Shown here in pieces: positions 1-8,305 of a stretch of 43,541 bases of DNA (within the stretch, counting starts at the first letter, position 1; every line of letters begins with the position of its first letter). The translations under genes were made by a program, and so were the position numbers. The notes under the pieces were generated by a model. The model ran no database searches, was not told the DNA's origin, and worked only from the letters and a program-made list of their open reading frames with translations. Source of the stretch: Bryobacterales bacterium (GTDB lineage Bacteria; Acidobacteriota; Terriglobia; Bryobacterales; Bryobacteraceae); contig CANFEY010000043.1 in the NCBI GenBank assembly GCA_947446025.1, forward strand, positions 1 through 43,541, given 5' to 3'.

Positions 1-337
1 CGCTCTTAGCCGCCCCATCCCCACTCCCTGCGCCGATTTACGAGGGTGGCTTCCGCTCCGGCCTAAACGCGCCCCGCAAGGCGGTTCGCAGGCCTACGCT
101 CCCGCCACCCTCGCAAATCCTTCAAACTAAGGCCCATCCACCCTGTGGAGTGGTCTGCTTCCTCTCCGCCCCACTGGTCTAGTCTTACTCCGCCCTTGAC
201 ACATGGCGGCGAAGCGGGAGGCCGTGGAATCCCTGTCTGTGAGGCCGAAGGCGGCAAAACCGGAAGTCGTCTCTACAGTTTCCACTACAGTGGAGCCTTC
301 GGGACAGATTCAGTGATTCGCAAGCCACTGATTTTAT
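1..337. other. Left-edge region with no recognised gene
   Basis: Short open frames exist on both strands, but none shows a recognisable motif, a good start with a Shine-Dalgarno site, or a plausible domain. The stretch lies downstream of the minus-strand tRNA-Arg, so it would hold that transcript's 3' end. I see no convincing terminator hairpin followed by a T-run. Confidence 0.5.
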
Positions 338-404
<67 letters not shown>

Positions 405-414
<10 letters not shown>

Positions 415-959
415 GCACTTTCGATGGTAGCATCCGGCGTCTCGGCGGGCTCAAAGAAGCTCAGACAATTGTCACCTTGGCGCAGCGTGCGGATCTTTGT
501 CAGCGATCCGTAGCGGTCCGCCAGATCCAGCCGGACGTCGTGTTGTGCAATGACGAGAGGCGCGTTGAGAAGGTGCAGCACTACGCTGTATTCGCGCTCG
601 GCGTGGTAGGGGGGGTCGAGGAAGACGATGTCGGCCTGCACGGATTTCGCAATGGCGGACGCCCTGGCTTGGCGCACGTCGGCGCGGGCGGCCAGACCCA
701 GCGATTTCAGATTGTCGCGGATGACTTGGATCGCGGTGCGGTTGGATTCGACGAAGAGCGCGTAGCGCGCGCCGCGGCTGAGGGCTTCGATGCCGACGGC
801 TCCGGTGCCGGCGCACAGGTCGGCGAAGATGGCTCCTTCGATGTGCGGAGCCAGGATGCTGAACAGCGCCTCGCGCATACGGTCGGGCGTGGGACGTGTA
901 TCCAGTCCGGGCACGCTCTTCAGGGTCCTGCTACGGAATTCGCCGCCGATAACTCGCAT
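405..959 (-). CDS. rsmD: 16S rRNA (guanine966-N2)-methyltransferase RsmD
   Basis: RsmD methylates G966 of 16S rRNA using S-adenosylmethionine. The product of 184 aa matches the family's usual length. It opens with MRVIGGEFRSR, the typical RsmD N-terminus. The SAM-binding loop DLCAGTGAVGIEAL lies near residues 48-60, and the catalytic motif LDPPY near 114-118. An upstream in-frame start would extend it into recG, but ATG at 959 is one base past the recG stop and matches the family start, so I chose it. The stop codon lies at 405-407, inside the 5' end of tRNA-Arg, so gene and tRNA share 10 nt. It is probably cotranscribed with recG. Confidence 0.93.
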
Positions 960-960
960 A

Positions 961-3063
961 TCAGCCGACCTGCACCAGGCCGTAGCGGCGCTGCCAGTGG
1001 CCGCGGATGTGGAGCACGGCTTTGCGGAACTCAGGCTCGGAGGGTGGATGCGCCACAAAGCTGGCGGCTTCATTGCGGGCGATCTCCAGGATGTCCGCGT
1101 CGCGGATGATGTTGCCGATCTGCAGCGCGGGGAGGCCGGATTGTTTGGTACCGAAAAATTCGCCCGGGCCGCGCAGCTTCATATCGACCTCCGCGATGTG
1201 GAAGCCGTCGCTCGATTCCACCATGGTGCGAATGCGTTCCCCGGCGATCTGGTTCAGCTTTTCAGTGACTAGAATGCAGTAGCTCTGCTCACCGCCCCGG
1301 CCCACGCGGCCGCGCAACTGGTGGAGTTGTGAGAGCCCGAAGCGCTCTGCCTGCTCGATCACCATGACGGTGGCATTGGGAACGTCCACGCCCACCTCGA
1401 TCACCGTCGTCGCTACCAGGATCTGCGTTTCGCCGCGCGCGAATTTATCCATCGCCGCTTCCTTCTCAGCGGCAGGGAGCTTCCCATGCAACAGGCCAAC
1501 GCGCAAGTCCGGGTAGACGATCTTCGAAAGCTGCTCGTGCATCTGCTGCGCGGCCTTCATTGCCTTGGTCTCCGACTCTTCGATCACCGGGTACACCACG
1601 TAGGCCTGCCGCCCCGCGTCAATCTGCTGCCGCAGGAAGCTGTAGACCTGCTCCACGCGGACCTGATCCACGCGCTTGGTGATGATCGGCTTGCGGCCGG
1701 GGGGCATTTCGTCGATGACGCTGACGTCCAAGTCGCCGTAGATGGTCAGGGCGAGCGTCCGCGGGATGGGAGTGGCGGTCATCACCAGCACGTCGGGATG
1801 CTTGCCCGCGCCTTTTTCCAGCAGCTTCTGGCGCTGTTCCACGCCGAAGCGATGCTGCTCATCCACCACCGCCAGCCCGAGCTTCGAGAACTGCACGTCT
1901 TCTTCCAGCAGCGCATGCGTGCCGACGATGAGCTTCGCAAGACCCGCGCCCACCAGCTTCTTGAGACCGATTTTCTCCTTGGCCGTATTCGAACCCGTGA
2001 GCAGTATCGGCGTGTAATCCAGCTTCTGGAACAAACGCTTGAAGTAGAAAAAATGCTGCGTCGCGAGGATTTCCGTGGGAGCCAGGATCGCCACCTGGTA
2101 GCCGTTTTCAATGGCAATGATGGCGGCCTGCGCGGCCACCAGCGTCTTGCCGCTGCCCACGTCGCCCTGCAGCAGGCGGTACATGGGGTGCGGAGCTTCC
2201 ATGTCCCGCGCGATCTCGCCCAGCACCCGCTTCTGCGCACCGGTCGGCTTGAACGGAAGCATCTGCTTGATACGCTCGCGCACCCGGTCCGTGAGTTCGA
2301 AGCCGACACCGGGGTCCAGGCGCGCCCGCGCGCGCTTCAACTCCAGCCCGCACTCCAGCCAGAAAAATTCCTCGAAGATCAGCCGATACTGCGCGGGGCT
2401 GCGAAACGCGTTCAGCAGCCGCAAGTCGGAATCCTGCGGCGGAAAGTGCAGCCCTCGGATCGCGTCCCAGCGCTTCGGCAGACCCATCTGCCGCGCGATG
2501 TGCGGGGGCATAGGATCGTCCACCGGCGCGAGGCCTTCAAGGATGCGGTGCAGCAGCGCGCGCAGCACGCGGGTGGTCACCTTGCCCGCGGCTTCGTAGA
2601 TCGGGACCACGCGTCCGGTGTGCAGCGCGGCGTCGCCGTCCTCGTCTCCCGTTAGGATCTCGAACTCCGGGTGCATCATGGACAGCCCGCGCGAATAGGA
2701 ATCGAATTCCACCTTGCCGAACAGCGCAATCTTCTGCCCGGGAGCCAGCACGTCATTGAGGTACGCCCCGTGGAACCACTTGCCGTTCAGGATGGCGCCG
2801 GAAGCATCGGTAAACGTCGCCTCAAACAACCCTAATTTCTGCCGCTGGAAGCCCGCCACTTTGGTGGAACGGACGGCACAAAGCACCGTCGCCATCTCGC
2901 CCGGGGCCAGCGCGCGGATGGGCTTGACGTTGCTCCGGTCTTCGTAGCGGAAGGGCGCGTAGTACAAAAGGTCCTCAACGGTTTTGAGGCCTTTTGCTTC
3001 CAAAAAGGCCGCCCGCGCGGGTCCGACGCCTTTAACGTAAGTGAGTGGGGTGGAGAGGTCCAA
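961..3063 (-). CDS. recG: ATP-dependent DNA helicase RecG
   Basis: RecG is the superfamily 2 helicase that remodels stalled replication forks and Holliday junctions. The product of 700 aa fits the family. The N-terminal wedge domain begins with a helix-hairpin-helix-like segment (TYVKGVGPARAAFLE, residues 8-22). Walker A GDVGSGKT is at 300-307, followed by the DEQH Walker B box, TATPIPRTL, and the C-terminal helicase block VIEVGVDVPNA...QLRGRVGRG, with a TRG-type C-terminus. The start is TTG at 3063, with GGGAG about 10 nt upstream. No better start is visible. The rsmD start follows one base after the stop. Confidence 0.96.
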   Translation of the reverse strand: MDLSTPLTYVKGVGPARAAFLEAKGLKTVEDLLYYAPFRYEDRSNVKPIRALAPGEMATVLCAVRSTKVAGFQRQKLGLFEATFTDASGAILNGKWFHGAYLNDVLAPGQKIALFGKVEFDSYSRGLSMMHPEFEILTGDEDGDAALHTGRVVPIYEAAGKVTTRVLRALLHRILEGLAPVDDPMPPHIARQMGLPKRWDAIRGLHFPPQDSDLRLLNAFRSPAQYRLIFEEFFWLECGLELKRARARLDPGVGFELTDRVRERIKQMLPFKPTGAQKRVLGEIARDMEAPHPMYRLLQGDVGSGKTLVAAQAAIIAIENGYQVAILAPTEILATQHFFYFKRLFQKLDYTPILLTGSNTAKEKIGLKKLVGAGLAKLIVGTHALLEEDVQFSKLGLAVVDEQHRFGVEQRQKLLEKGAGKHPDVLVMTATPIPRTLALTIYGDLDVSVIDEMPPGRKPIITKRVDQVRVEQVYSFLRQQIDAGRQAYVVYPVIEESETKAMKAAQQMHEQLSKIVYPDLRVGLLHGKLPAAEKEAAMDKFARGETQILVATTVIEVGVDVPNATVMVIEQAERFGLSQLHQLRGRVGRGGEQSYCILVTEKLNQIAGERIRTMVESSDGFHIAEVDMKLRGPGEFFGTKQSGLPALQIGNIIRDADILEIARNEAASFVAHPPSEPEFRKAVLHIRGHWQRRYGLVQVG

Positions 3064-3147
3064 ACTTCAGTACTCCCAGTGTACGGCATCAGAGTCCAAC
3101 GCCGGTTCCGGGACGTGAGAACTACCCCTTGGTACCAAATACCGGGA

Positions 3148-3175
3148 TTGCACATACCCGACCGAGGGGCATACT
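3148..3175 (+). promoter_or_regulatory. Candidate promoter of the Flp pilin gene
   Basis: TTGCAC at 3148-3153 and CATACT at 3170-3175 are 16 nt apart and sit about 28 nt before the pilin ATG. They resemble sigma70 -35 and -10 boxes imperfectly. The gap between recG and the pilin is the only place for a rightward promoter. This is inference only. Confidence 0.3.
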
Positions 3176-3202
3176 GGGTTCAGAAGCGAGGCGGAAACGA
3201 AA

Positions 3203-3379
3203 ATGATTCGTAAGTTCTGGCAAGATCAACGTGGACAAGATACCGTGGAATACGCCATGATTGTGGCGTTTATTGCATCGGCGGCGACCGCTCTCTCGCC
3301 TGCGATCGCGGCCGTTGCGCTGCACCTGGGCCGGTCCATCGGAGTGTTGAACGCCGCCTTGGCGGTCACGGCGCGCTAA
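3203..3379 (+). CDS. flp: Flp family type IVb pilin
   Basis: The 58-aa product is the size and shape of a Flp/Tad major pilin. A short basic leader (MIRKFWQDQ) is followed by RGQDTVEYAMIVAFIA, the conserved segment with the Glu-Tyr pair of Flp pilins, and then a hydrophobic helix continuing almost to the C-terminus. Flp pilins are processed by a TadV-type prepilin peptidase and assemble into Tad pili used for attachment. The ATG at 3203 lies in an A-rich context after GAGGCGG. fabI begins 11 nt after the stop, so the two may share a transcript although their roles differ. A CpaE/TadZ-like Tad ATPase lies at 32.5-33.7 kb, but the rest of a Tad cluster is not in this window. Confidence 0.85.
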   Translation: MIRKFWQDQRGQDTVEYAMIVAFIASAATALSPAIAAVALHLGRSIGVLNAALAVTAR

Positions 3380-3390
3380 AATAGCGGTTC

Positions 3391-4173
3391 ATGCCGCAAT
3401 TACTTGAGGGCCAACTGTTAAGAGGAAAGACCGCGCTGATCCTGGGCGTGGCAAATCGATGGAGTCTAGCTTACGCAATCGCACAGGCATTCCGGCGCGA
3501 AGGTGCCAAACTGCTGCTGACCTATCAAGGTGAGCGGCAGAAGGAAACCGTGGACGTGCTCGGTGGAGAATTGGGCGCCGCCGCGATTTTCGATTGTGAC
3601 GTCACCAAGGACGCGGACTTGCTCCGGCTCACGGAAACACTGGCACCGCACGGGAAGTTGGACGCCGTAGTTCATAGCATCGCGTTCGCGAACCGTGAAG
3701 ATTTGTCCAGGCCGTTTCTAGAAACGTCGCGCGACGGATTCAGCATCGCCCATGACGTCAGTGCCTATTCGCTGGTAGCCGTGGCGCGTGCAACGGCTCC
3801 GCTGATGACCGAAGGCGGCTCGTTGACTACGCTGTCGTACTTGGGATCAACACGCGTAGCCACCAACTACAACGTCATGGGCGTAGCCAAGGCCGCGCTC
3901 GAAGCCTCCACCCGCTACCTGGCCAGCGAACTCGGCGCGCGCAACATCCGCGTCAACGCAATCTCCGCCGGACCCGTGAAAACCACCTCCGCCCGAGGCG
4001 TCAAAGACTTCGGCAAGATGCTGGAAGCCGTGGCCGCCAAGTCCCCGCTGAAGCGCAACTGTGAACCCGCCGAAGTCGGCGACACCGCGGTATTCCTCGC
4101 CAGCGACCTGGGCCGAGGCGTCACCGGCAACATCCTCTTCGTCGACGCCGGCTACCAGATCATGGCGCTGTAA
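3391..4173 (+). CDS. fabI: Enoyl-[acyl-carrier-protein] reductase (NADH) FabI
   Basis: FabI performs the last step of each fatty acid elongation cycle, reducing enoyl-ACP with NADH. At 260 aa it has the family's length. It shows the FabI-specific nucleotide-binding start GKTALILGVANRWSLAYAIA (residues 12-31), where classical SDRs have GxxxGxG. The catalytic set is Tyr150 and Tyr160 with Lys167 in LSYLGSTRVATNYNVMGVAK. The C-terminal GNILFVDAGYQIMAL is typical. The ATG at 3391 directly precedes the conserved start. Confidence 0.97.
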   Translation: MPQLLEGQLLRGKTALILGVANRWSLAYAIAQAFRREGAKLLLTYQGERQKETVDVLGGELGAAAIFDCDVTKDADLLRLTETLAPHGKLDAVVHSIAFANREDLSRPFLETSRDGFSIAHDVSAYSLVAVARATAPLMTEGGSLTTLSYLGSTRVATNYNVMGVAKAALEASTRYLASELGARNIRVNAISAGPVKTTSARGVKDFGKMLEAVAAKSPLKRNCEPAEVGDTAVFLASDLGRGVTGNILFVDAGYQIMAL

Positions 4174-4181
4174 GCGAGGCG

Positions 4182-4667
4182 CTACTGCGCGAGTTCCCTT
4201 AGATAGTAGATGAAGTCCGTCGCCGGAGGCTGCACGTCCAACTGGCGGATCATGCCAACCACCTGCCCGCGATGCAGCGTGGCATGGTTCACCACGTGGG
4301 TCACGATTTCGCCCGCCGTGTTCTCCCCCTGATTTCCGGCGATCGATTTGTACTGGATGGGCCGCTCCAGGTCTCCGTCCGTGAGCGCGTCGGCCCACGC
4401 TTCCCAGGCTTTTTGAATCTCCGGCCACGCCGCCTCGGCATCTGCGAGCGATGCATCCCACACCAGCGGCTTGTTCGAGAATGTGATGCGCTCCTGCCAT
4501 ACGCGGTCGGCGAGGTAGATGTGGGCGAGCGTGCCCGCGATGCTCCCATGGCTGATGCCGTTGGGTGTCTCCAGTTGTTCCATGGTCAGCTGCAACGCGG
4601 CGGTGAGGACCTTGCGGGAGGCCCAGCCGGAGTAACGGATCAGTCTACATGCTTCGTTTGCGGTCAT
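4182..4667 (-). CDS. DinB family protein
   Basis: DinB/YfiT-like proteins are four-helix-bundle, often metal-binding proteins of mostly unknown reaction, some being thiol-dependent transferases. Supporting motifs are the early helix RYSGWASRKVLTAALQL, a histidine in the second helix (GTLAHIYLADRVW), and the late VTHVVNHATLHRGQV segment with the histidines that usually bind the metal. I place the start at ATG 4667 (MTANEACRLIRY, 161 aa), because a longer start at 4712 would overlap the divergent glycosylase gene. The 22 nt between the two starts must hold both promoters. Confidence 0.85.
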   Translation of the reverse strand: MTANEACRLIRYSGWASRKVLTAALQLTMEQLETPNGISHGSIAGTLAHIYLADRVWQERITFSNKPLVWDASLADAEAAWPEIQKAWEAWADALTDGDLERPIQYKSIAGNQGENTAGEIVTHVVNHATLHRGQVVGMIRQLDVQPPATDFIYYLRELAQ

Positions 4668-4689
4668 ACGTAGTATTCTCTGATAAACG

Positions 4690-5580
4690 ATGCCTGAGTT
4701 GCCGGACATCACGGTTTACATCGAAGCGCTGGACGCCCGGATCACCGGGCGCACGTTGCAGCAGGCCGACATCGCCAGCCCATTCCTGCTCCGCACGGAG
4801 CGCACCGCGGAAGATTGCGTGGGTCGCAAAGTACGCGAATTACGCCGCATCGGCAAGCGCATAGCCATCGGCTTCCAGGATGCTCCCTGGCTTGTGCTCC
4901 ACCTGATGATCGCCGGCCGGCTCCACTGGAGCACAAAAGCCAAAAAGCCCGACGGACGCCGCACGCTCGCCGCCTTCACTTTCGATTCCGGCTGCCTCAC
5001 GCTTACCGAGGCCGGTTCGCGCAAGCGCGCCTCGCTGCACGTAGTGGAAGATCCCGCCCAACTAGACCCGGGTGGCCTGGACGTGCTGACGTCGTCGGCC
5101 GAAGAATTCACCCGCGTCCTGCGCTCCGCCAATCACACGCTGAAGCGTTCGCTCACGGACCCGCACCTGTTTAGCGGCATCGGCAAAGCCTACTCCGACG
5201 AAATCCTGCACCTTGCCCGCCTATCGCCCGTGATGCTCACCTCGCGCCTCTCCGACGAAGAAGCCGCCCGCCTCCACCGCGCCGTTCAGGGCTGCTTGAC
5301 GGAGTGGACCGCGAAGCTCCGCACCGAAGAGTTCCCCGAAAAAGTCACCGCCTTCCGCGAAGGCATGGCCGTCCACGGCCGCTACAAAGAGCCTTGCCCC
5401 GTCTGCGGCACCAAGGTCCAGCGCATCCGCTACGCATCCAACGAGACCAACTATTGCCCCACGTGCCAGACCGGCGGCAAACTGCTCGCCGACCGGGCGC
5501 TCAGCAGATTACTCCGCCAGGACTGGCCGAAGTCGCTGGAAGAGTTGGAAGAAATGCGCAAGCACGAACTGCTAATATAG
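4690..5580 (+). CDS. Fpg/Nei family DNA glycosylase/AP lyase
   Basis: Fpg/Nei enzymes excise oxidised bases and nick the abasic site. The 296-aa product starts with MPELPD, which supplies the catalytic N-terminal Pro and Glu. Lys56 ([11 protein letters not shown]) matches the conserved beta-hairpin lysine. The helix-two-turn-helix is seen as [14 protein letters not shown]. The C-terminal zinc finger has C236-x2-C239 and C256-x2-C259. It departs from classical MutM: MPELPD replaces MPELPE, and the finger loop reads [11 protein letters not shown], with Asn where Fpg usually has the DNA-contacting Arg. It is therefore better called Fpg/Nei-like than mutM. Substrate range cannot be read from the sequence. 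Confidence 0.88.
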   Translation: MPELPDITVYIEALDARITGRTLQQADIASPFLLRTERTAEDCVGRKVRELRRIGKRIAIGFQDAPWLVLHLMIAGRLHWSTKAKKPDGRRTLAAFTFDSGCLTLTEAGSRKRASLHVVEDPAQLDPGGLDVLTSSAEEFTRVLRSANHTLKRSLTDPHLFSGIGKAYSDEILHLARLSPVMLTSRLSDEEAARLHRAVQGCLTEWTAKLRTEEFPEKVTAFREGMAVHGRYKEPCPVCGTKVQRIRYASNETNYCPTCQTGGKLLADRALSRLLRQDWPKSLEELEEMRKHELLI

Positions 5581-5596
5581 GAAAGCACTGCCCCGT

Positions 5597-5685
5597 GGCC
5601 GAATGGCGGAACTGGCAGACGCACTGGACTCAAAATCCAGCGCCGTTCACTCGGCGTGTCGGTTCGACCCCGACTTCGGCCACCA
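5597..5685 (+). tRNA. tRNA-Leu (anticodon CAA)
   Basis: This 89-nt class II tRNA has acceptor arms GGCCGAA and TTCGGCC that pair perfectly. The anticodon stem CTGGA/TCCAG holds the loop CTCAAAA, giving anticodon CAA, which reads TTG. A variable arm built on GCCG/CGGC follows, then the T arm with GGTTCGACCCC, and discriminator A with an encoded CCA. It lies 16 nt after the glycosylase gene and 29 nt before the S41 peptidase gene, all on the plus strand. Confidence 0.95.
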
Positions 5686-5714
5686 CTTCTTTGCGCTTTC
5701 TCTGAGGAGCGTAG

Positions 5715-6905
5715 ATGCCCCGTCTTTGGATTCTACTGGCGGCCGCCGCGCTGCTTCGCGCACAATCCGGTGCCGACTTAGCGGCGTTTGACCAGGTCTG
5801 GACCACCATCCGCGACACGCACTGGCAAAAGGACGCGCCCGGGGGCCTCGATTGGAACGCGATGCGGGCTGAATACCGTCCGCGCGTCGAAGCCGCGAAA
5901 TCCACCGCCGAAGCCCGCGCCGCGATGCAAGAAATGCTGCGGCGCCTGGGGCAAACCCACTTCGGGATCGTTGGCGGCTATTCACCCTCGGACGAGGGCG
6001 GCGGCTCCGGAACCACCGGCATCGACCTGCGCGTGCTCAACAACGAAGTCGTCGTGACCGCCGTAGACCCTGGTTCGCCCGCGGAACGCGCGGGTGTGCG
6101 AACGGGCTGGGCAGTCCGCGCGGTCAACGGCCGGGCACTCACCATCCCGACGCTTCCGGAACTGCAACTGACGCGCGCGATGCTCGCCCGGGTCAGCGGA
6201 CCGGTGGGCGGCACTCTCCACATCGCATTCGACAAAGCGGAACTCGACATCGAACTCGCCGCCGCACGCGGCACGCTAGCCGAGTTCGGGAACCTGCCCC
6301 CCACACGCGTCTGGTACGAAGAGCGGCGTCTGGGCGGGACCGCGTATGTGCGATTCAACGTGTTCCTGGACATCCTCCGCCTGATCCCCAGCTTTGACCG
6401 GACGCTGAAGGCCTGCAAGCCCTGTGACGGCCTGATCATCGACCTGCGCGGCAACCCCGGCGGCATCGGCGGCATGGCGATGGGAATGGCCGGATTCCTG
6501 GTCAACAAACCCAACCAGCGCCTGGGGACTATGTACACTCGCGACGCGGCGCTGAACTTCGTCATCAACCCGAGGCCGCCGGTGTTTGAAGGGCCGGTCG
6601 CGGTGCTGCTGGACGGAACTTCGGCCTCGACCGCGGAAATCTTCGCAGGGGGACTCCAGGACCTGGGCCGCGCCCGCATCTTCGGAACCCGCAGCGCCGC
6701 CGCCGCGCTGCCCTCCATATTAACCACACTGCCCAACGGCGACGGGTTTCAGTACGCCGTGGCCGGATACGTCTCGCAAGGCGGCAAGGCACTGGAGGGG
6801 GAAGGCGTGGCTCCCGATGAAGAAGTCCTGCGGACGCGCCAAGGCCTGCTTGCCGGACAGGACGCCGTACTGGACGCGGCGTTGGATTGGATACGAAAAC
6901 GATGA
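5715..6905 (+). CDS. Secreted S41 family peptidase (C-terminal processing peptidase-like)
   Basis: The 396-aa product has a signal peptide (MPRLWILLAAAALLRAQS). A PDZ-like segment spans about residues 95-175 (GIDLRVLNNEVVVTAVDPGSPAERAGVRTG, here split as GIDLRVLNNEV and DPGSPAERAGVRTG). The S41 core includes LIIDLRGNPGGIGGMA and the nucleophile segment VLLDGTSASTAEIFAGGL, where the Ser before TAEIF is the expected nucleophile. In CtpA-type enzymes a lysine follows about 25 residues later; here that place reads RIFGTRSAAAALPS, with no lysine. It may use another base or be weakly active. It overlaps the following LolA-like gene by 4 nt (ATGA), indicating translational coupling. Confidence 0.88.
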   Translation: MPRLWILLAAAALLRAQSGADLAAFDQVWTTIRDTHWQKDAPGGLDWNAMRAEYRPRVEAAKSTAEARAAMQEMLRRLGQTHFGIVGGYSPSDEGGGSGTTGIDLRVLNNEVVVTAVDPGSPAERAGVRTGWAVRAVNGRALTIPTLPELQLTRAMLARVSGPVGGTLHIAFDKAELDIELAAARGTLAEFGNLPPTRVWYEERRLGGTAYVRFNVFLDILRLIPSFDRTLKACKPCDGLIIDLRGNPGGIGGMAMGMAGFLVNKPNQRLGTMYTRDAALNFVINPRPPVFEGPVAVLLDGTSASTAEIFAGGLQDLGRARIFGTRSAAAALPSILTTLPNGDGFQYAVAGYVSQGGKALEGEGVAPDEEVLRTRQGLLAGQDAVLDAALDWIRKR

Positions 6906-7636
6906 ATCGACGTACTTTACTGACCGTGCTGTGCGCGGCTACCTGGGCATCCGCCGCCGACCTGCCTTCGGCGGAGAGCCTGCTGGACCGTTTTGTGGAG
7001 GCCACGGGTGGCAAACAAGCCTACGCCGGACACCAAACCGAAGTCGCGCGCGGCACCGTGGAGATGGCCGCCATGGGCATCAAAGGAACGCTGGTCCGTT
7101 ACGCCGCCGAGCCGGACCACTATCTCGTGGTCATGGAAATTCCCGGCATCGGGCGGGTCTTGTCGGGCGTGAAGGACGGGGTCGCCTGGGAACTGACTGA
7201 CCTGATGGGAGCGCGCGTCAAGTCCGGCGTGGAGCGCGCCGAGGCCCTGCGGGAGGCGCGTTTCAACTCCTATGCGGTGTGGCGCGACCTGTACCTCAAG
7301 GTGGAGACAACCGGTGAAGAGGCCGTGGACGGCGAGGACTGTTACAAAGTGGTCATGACCCCGGCGGAAGGCTCGGCGGAAACCGTGTACCTGTCCAAGG
7401 CGACCGGCCTGGGCGTCAAGCTGACCCTGACGGCGAGCACCCAGATGGGAGACCTGCCGGCGGAAATGCGGTTCGGCGACTACAAACGCTTCGGAGGGGT
7501 TCTGATGCCGACCCGCCTCACGGAGAGGAGCGCCGGCCAGGAGATCGTATTCGTCCTGGAGTCGGTGGAGGTGAACGCCGCCATCCCGGCCACCCAGTTC
7601 GATTTGCCTCCCGAAGTGACAGCGGCCCGAAATTAG
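6902..7636 (+). CDS. Secreted LolA-like protein of unknown function
   Basis: The 244-aa product begins with a signal peptide (MNRRTLLTVLCAATWASAAD). The early helix SAESLLDRFVEATGGKQAY and the strand-rich body with GDYKRFGGVLMPTRLTER resemble the LolA/LolB-like half-barrel fold common in secreted acidobacterial proteins. I do not recognise a specific function. ATG at 6902 overlaps the peptidase stop (ATGA), so the two are coexpressed, and this may be a partner or substrate carrier of the peptidase. Its stop overlaps the stop of the convergent zinc-ribbon gene by 4 nt. Confidence 0.72.
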   Translation: MNRRTLLTVLCAATWASAADLPSAESLLDRFVEATGGKQAYAGHQTEVARGTVEMAAMGIKGTLVRYAAEPDHYLVVMEIPGIGRVLSGVKDGVAWELTDLMGARVKSGVERAEALREARFNSYAVWRDLYLKVETTGEEAVDGEDCYKVVMTPAEGSAETVYLSKATGLGVKLTLTASTQMGDLPAEMRFGDYKRFGGVLMPTRLTERSAGQEIVFVLESVEVNAAIPATQFDLPPEVTAARN

Positions 7637-7842
7637 TGATCCGCGGGCGGGGACGCATAGCGGTAGAACCGGCTGCGGCAGCTGCGGCAACGGAACGGCC
7701 AGCGCCCCATCAATGCCAAGAGCGACGCCCAGAATCCATCGCGCGAAGAGCGCCGGACATCGGCGGAGCCGCACTTCGGGCAGCCGCGATCGTCGGCTGG
7801 TCCAGCAGGGTGCTGCTCTTCTAGGAGATCGTCTTCGTCCAT
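7633..7842 (-). CDS. Small zinc-ribbon protein
   Basis: From ATG 7842 the product has 69 aa: an acidic N-terminus (MDEDDLLEEQ), then C-P-K-C-G-S at the first knuckle and C-R-S-C at the second, about 25 residues apart, ending in a basic RSRFYRYASP tail. The two CxxC knuckles make a zinc ribbon. The hydrophobic stretch FWASLLALMGRWPF between them is too short for a clear membrane span. An in-frame start at 7962 would extend into the divergent gene, so I prefer 7842. Function unknown. Confidence 0.62.
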   Translation of the reverse strand: MDEDDLLEEQHPAGPADDRGCPKCGSADVRRSSRDGFWASLLALMGRWPFRCRSCRSRFYRYASPPADH

Positions 7843-7910
7843 CACGGCCCTTGCGTAGAGAATAGCACGAAGAAATTTCTCATTGGTCTGGCGTTTTTTG
7901 GGAATTCGGG

Positions 7911-7924
7911 CTATAACGTTATAG
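7911..7924. promoter_or_regulatory. Perfect 14-bp palindrome in a divergent intergenic region
   Basis: The sequence CTATAACGTTATAG equals its own reverse complement. It sits 31 nt before the FtsB/DivIC-like start and 69 nt before the zinc-ribbon start. Each half contains TATAAC, which resembles a -10 box on both strands, so it could be an operator, two overlapping -10 elements, or both. No matching -35 boxes were convincing. Confidence 0.4.
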
Positions 7925-7954
7925 GAGGGTCCTGCCGGAACTCCGTCTTCTCCC

Positions 7955-8305
7955 ATGTCCACAGACCTATTTCAGATACTGAAGCGCCGCAAGGGCCTGC
8001 TGTTGGGCGCAGGGATGCTCCTGACGCTTGGCTGGGCGGCCATAAGCGGCTCCCAGGGCCTCGACGGGATGCTCGAAAAACGCGCCCAAATCAAACAACT
8101 CCAGGAAGAGAACGCCGCCATCGAGGCCGAAAACTCGGATCGCCAGGCCCGCATCGGGCGGCTTGAAAGCAGTCCCACAGAGCAGGATCTGGAAATCCGC
8201 CGCCTCAACATGGTGAAACAGGGCGAAACCACCTTCATGCTGCCGGAAGAAGAGAAGCAAAAGCGCCACGCAGCCCCAAAGCGCGGCACCAAAGGCAAGC
8301 GCTAG
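7955..8305 (+). CDS. FtsB/DivIC-like septum formation protein
   Basis: The 116-aa product has a short cytoplasmic N-terminus, one transmembrane helix (about residues 13-31), a coiled coil (about 38-72, heptad-like QIKQLQEENAAIEAEN), and a tail with LEIRRLNMVKQGET, which corresponds to the conserved E-x-x-AR-x-x-L-x-x-VKPGE segment of FtsB/DivIC. These proteins bridge FtsL and FtsQ in the division complex. The tail is basic and Lys-rich. No other division gene is adjacent. Its stop overlaps the convergent gene's stop within the tetranucleotide CTAG. Confidence 0.8.
   Translation: MSTDLFQILKRRKGLLLGAGMLLTLGWAAISGSQGLDGMLEKRAQIKQLQEENAAIEAENSDRQARIGRLESSPTEQDLEIRRLNMVKQGETTFMLPEEEKQKRHAAPKRGTKGKR

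Noticed and set aside
1486-2655. Plus-strand frame of 389 codons within recG
   Set aside because: Antisense to a clearly recognised recG; composition reflects GC-rich shadow coding.
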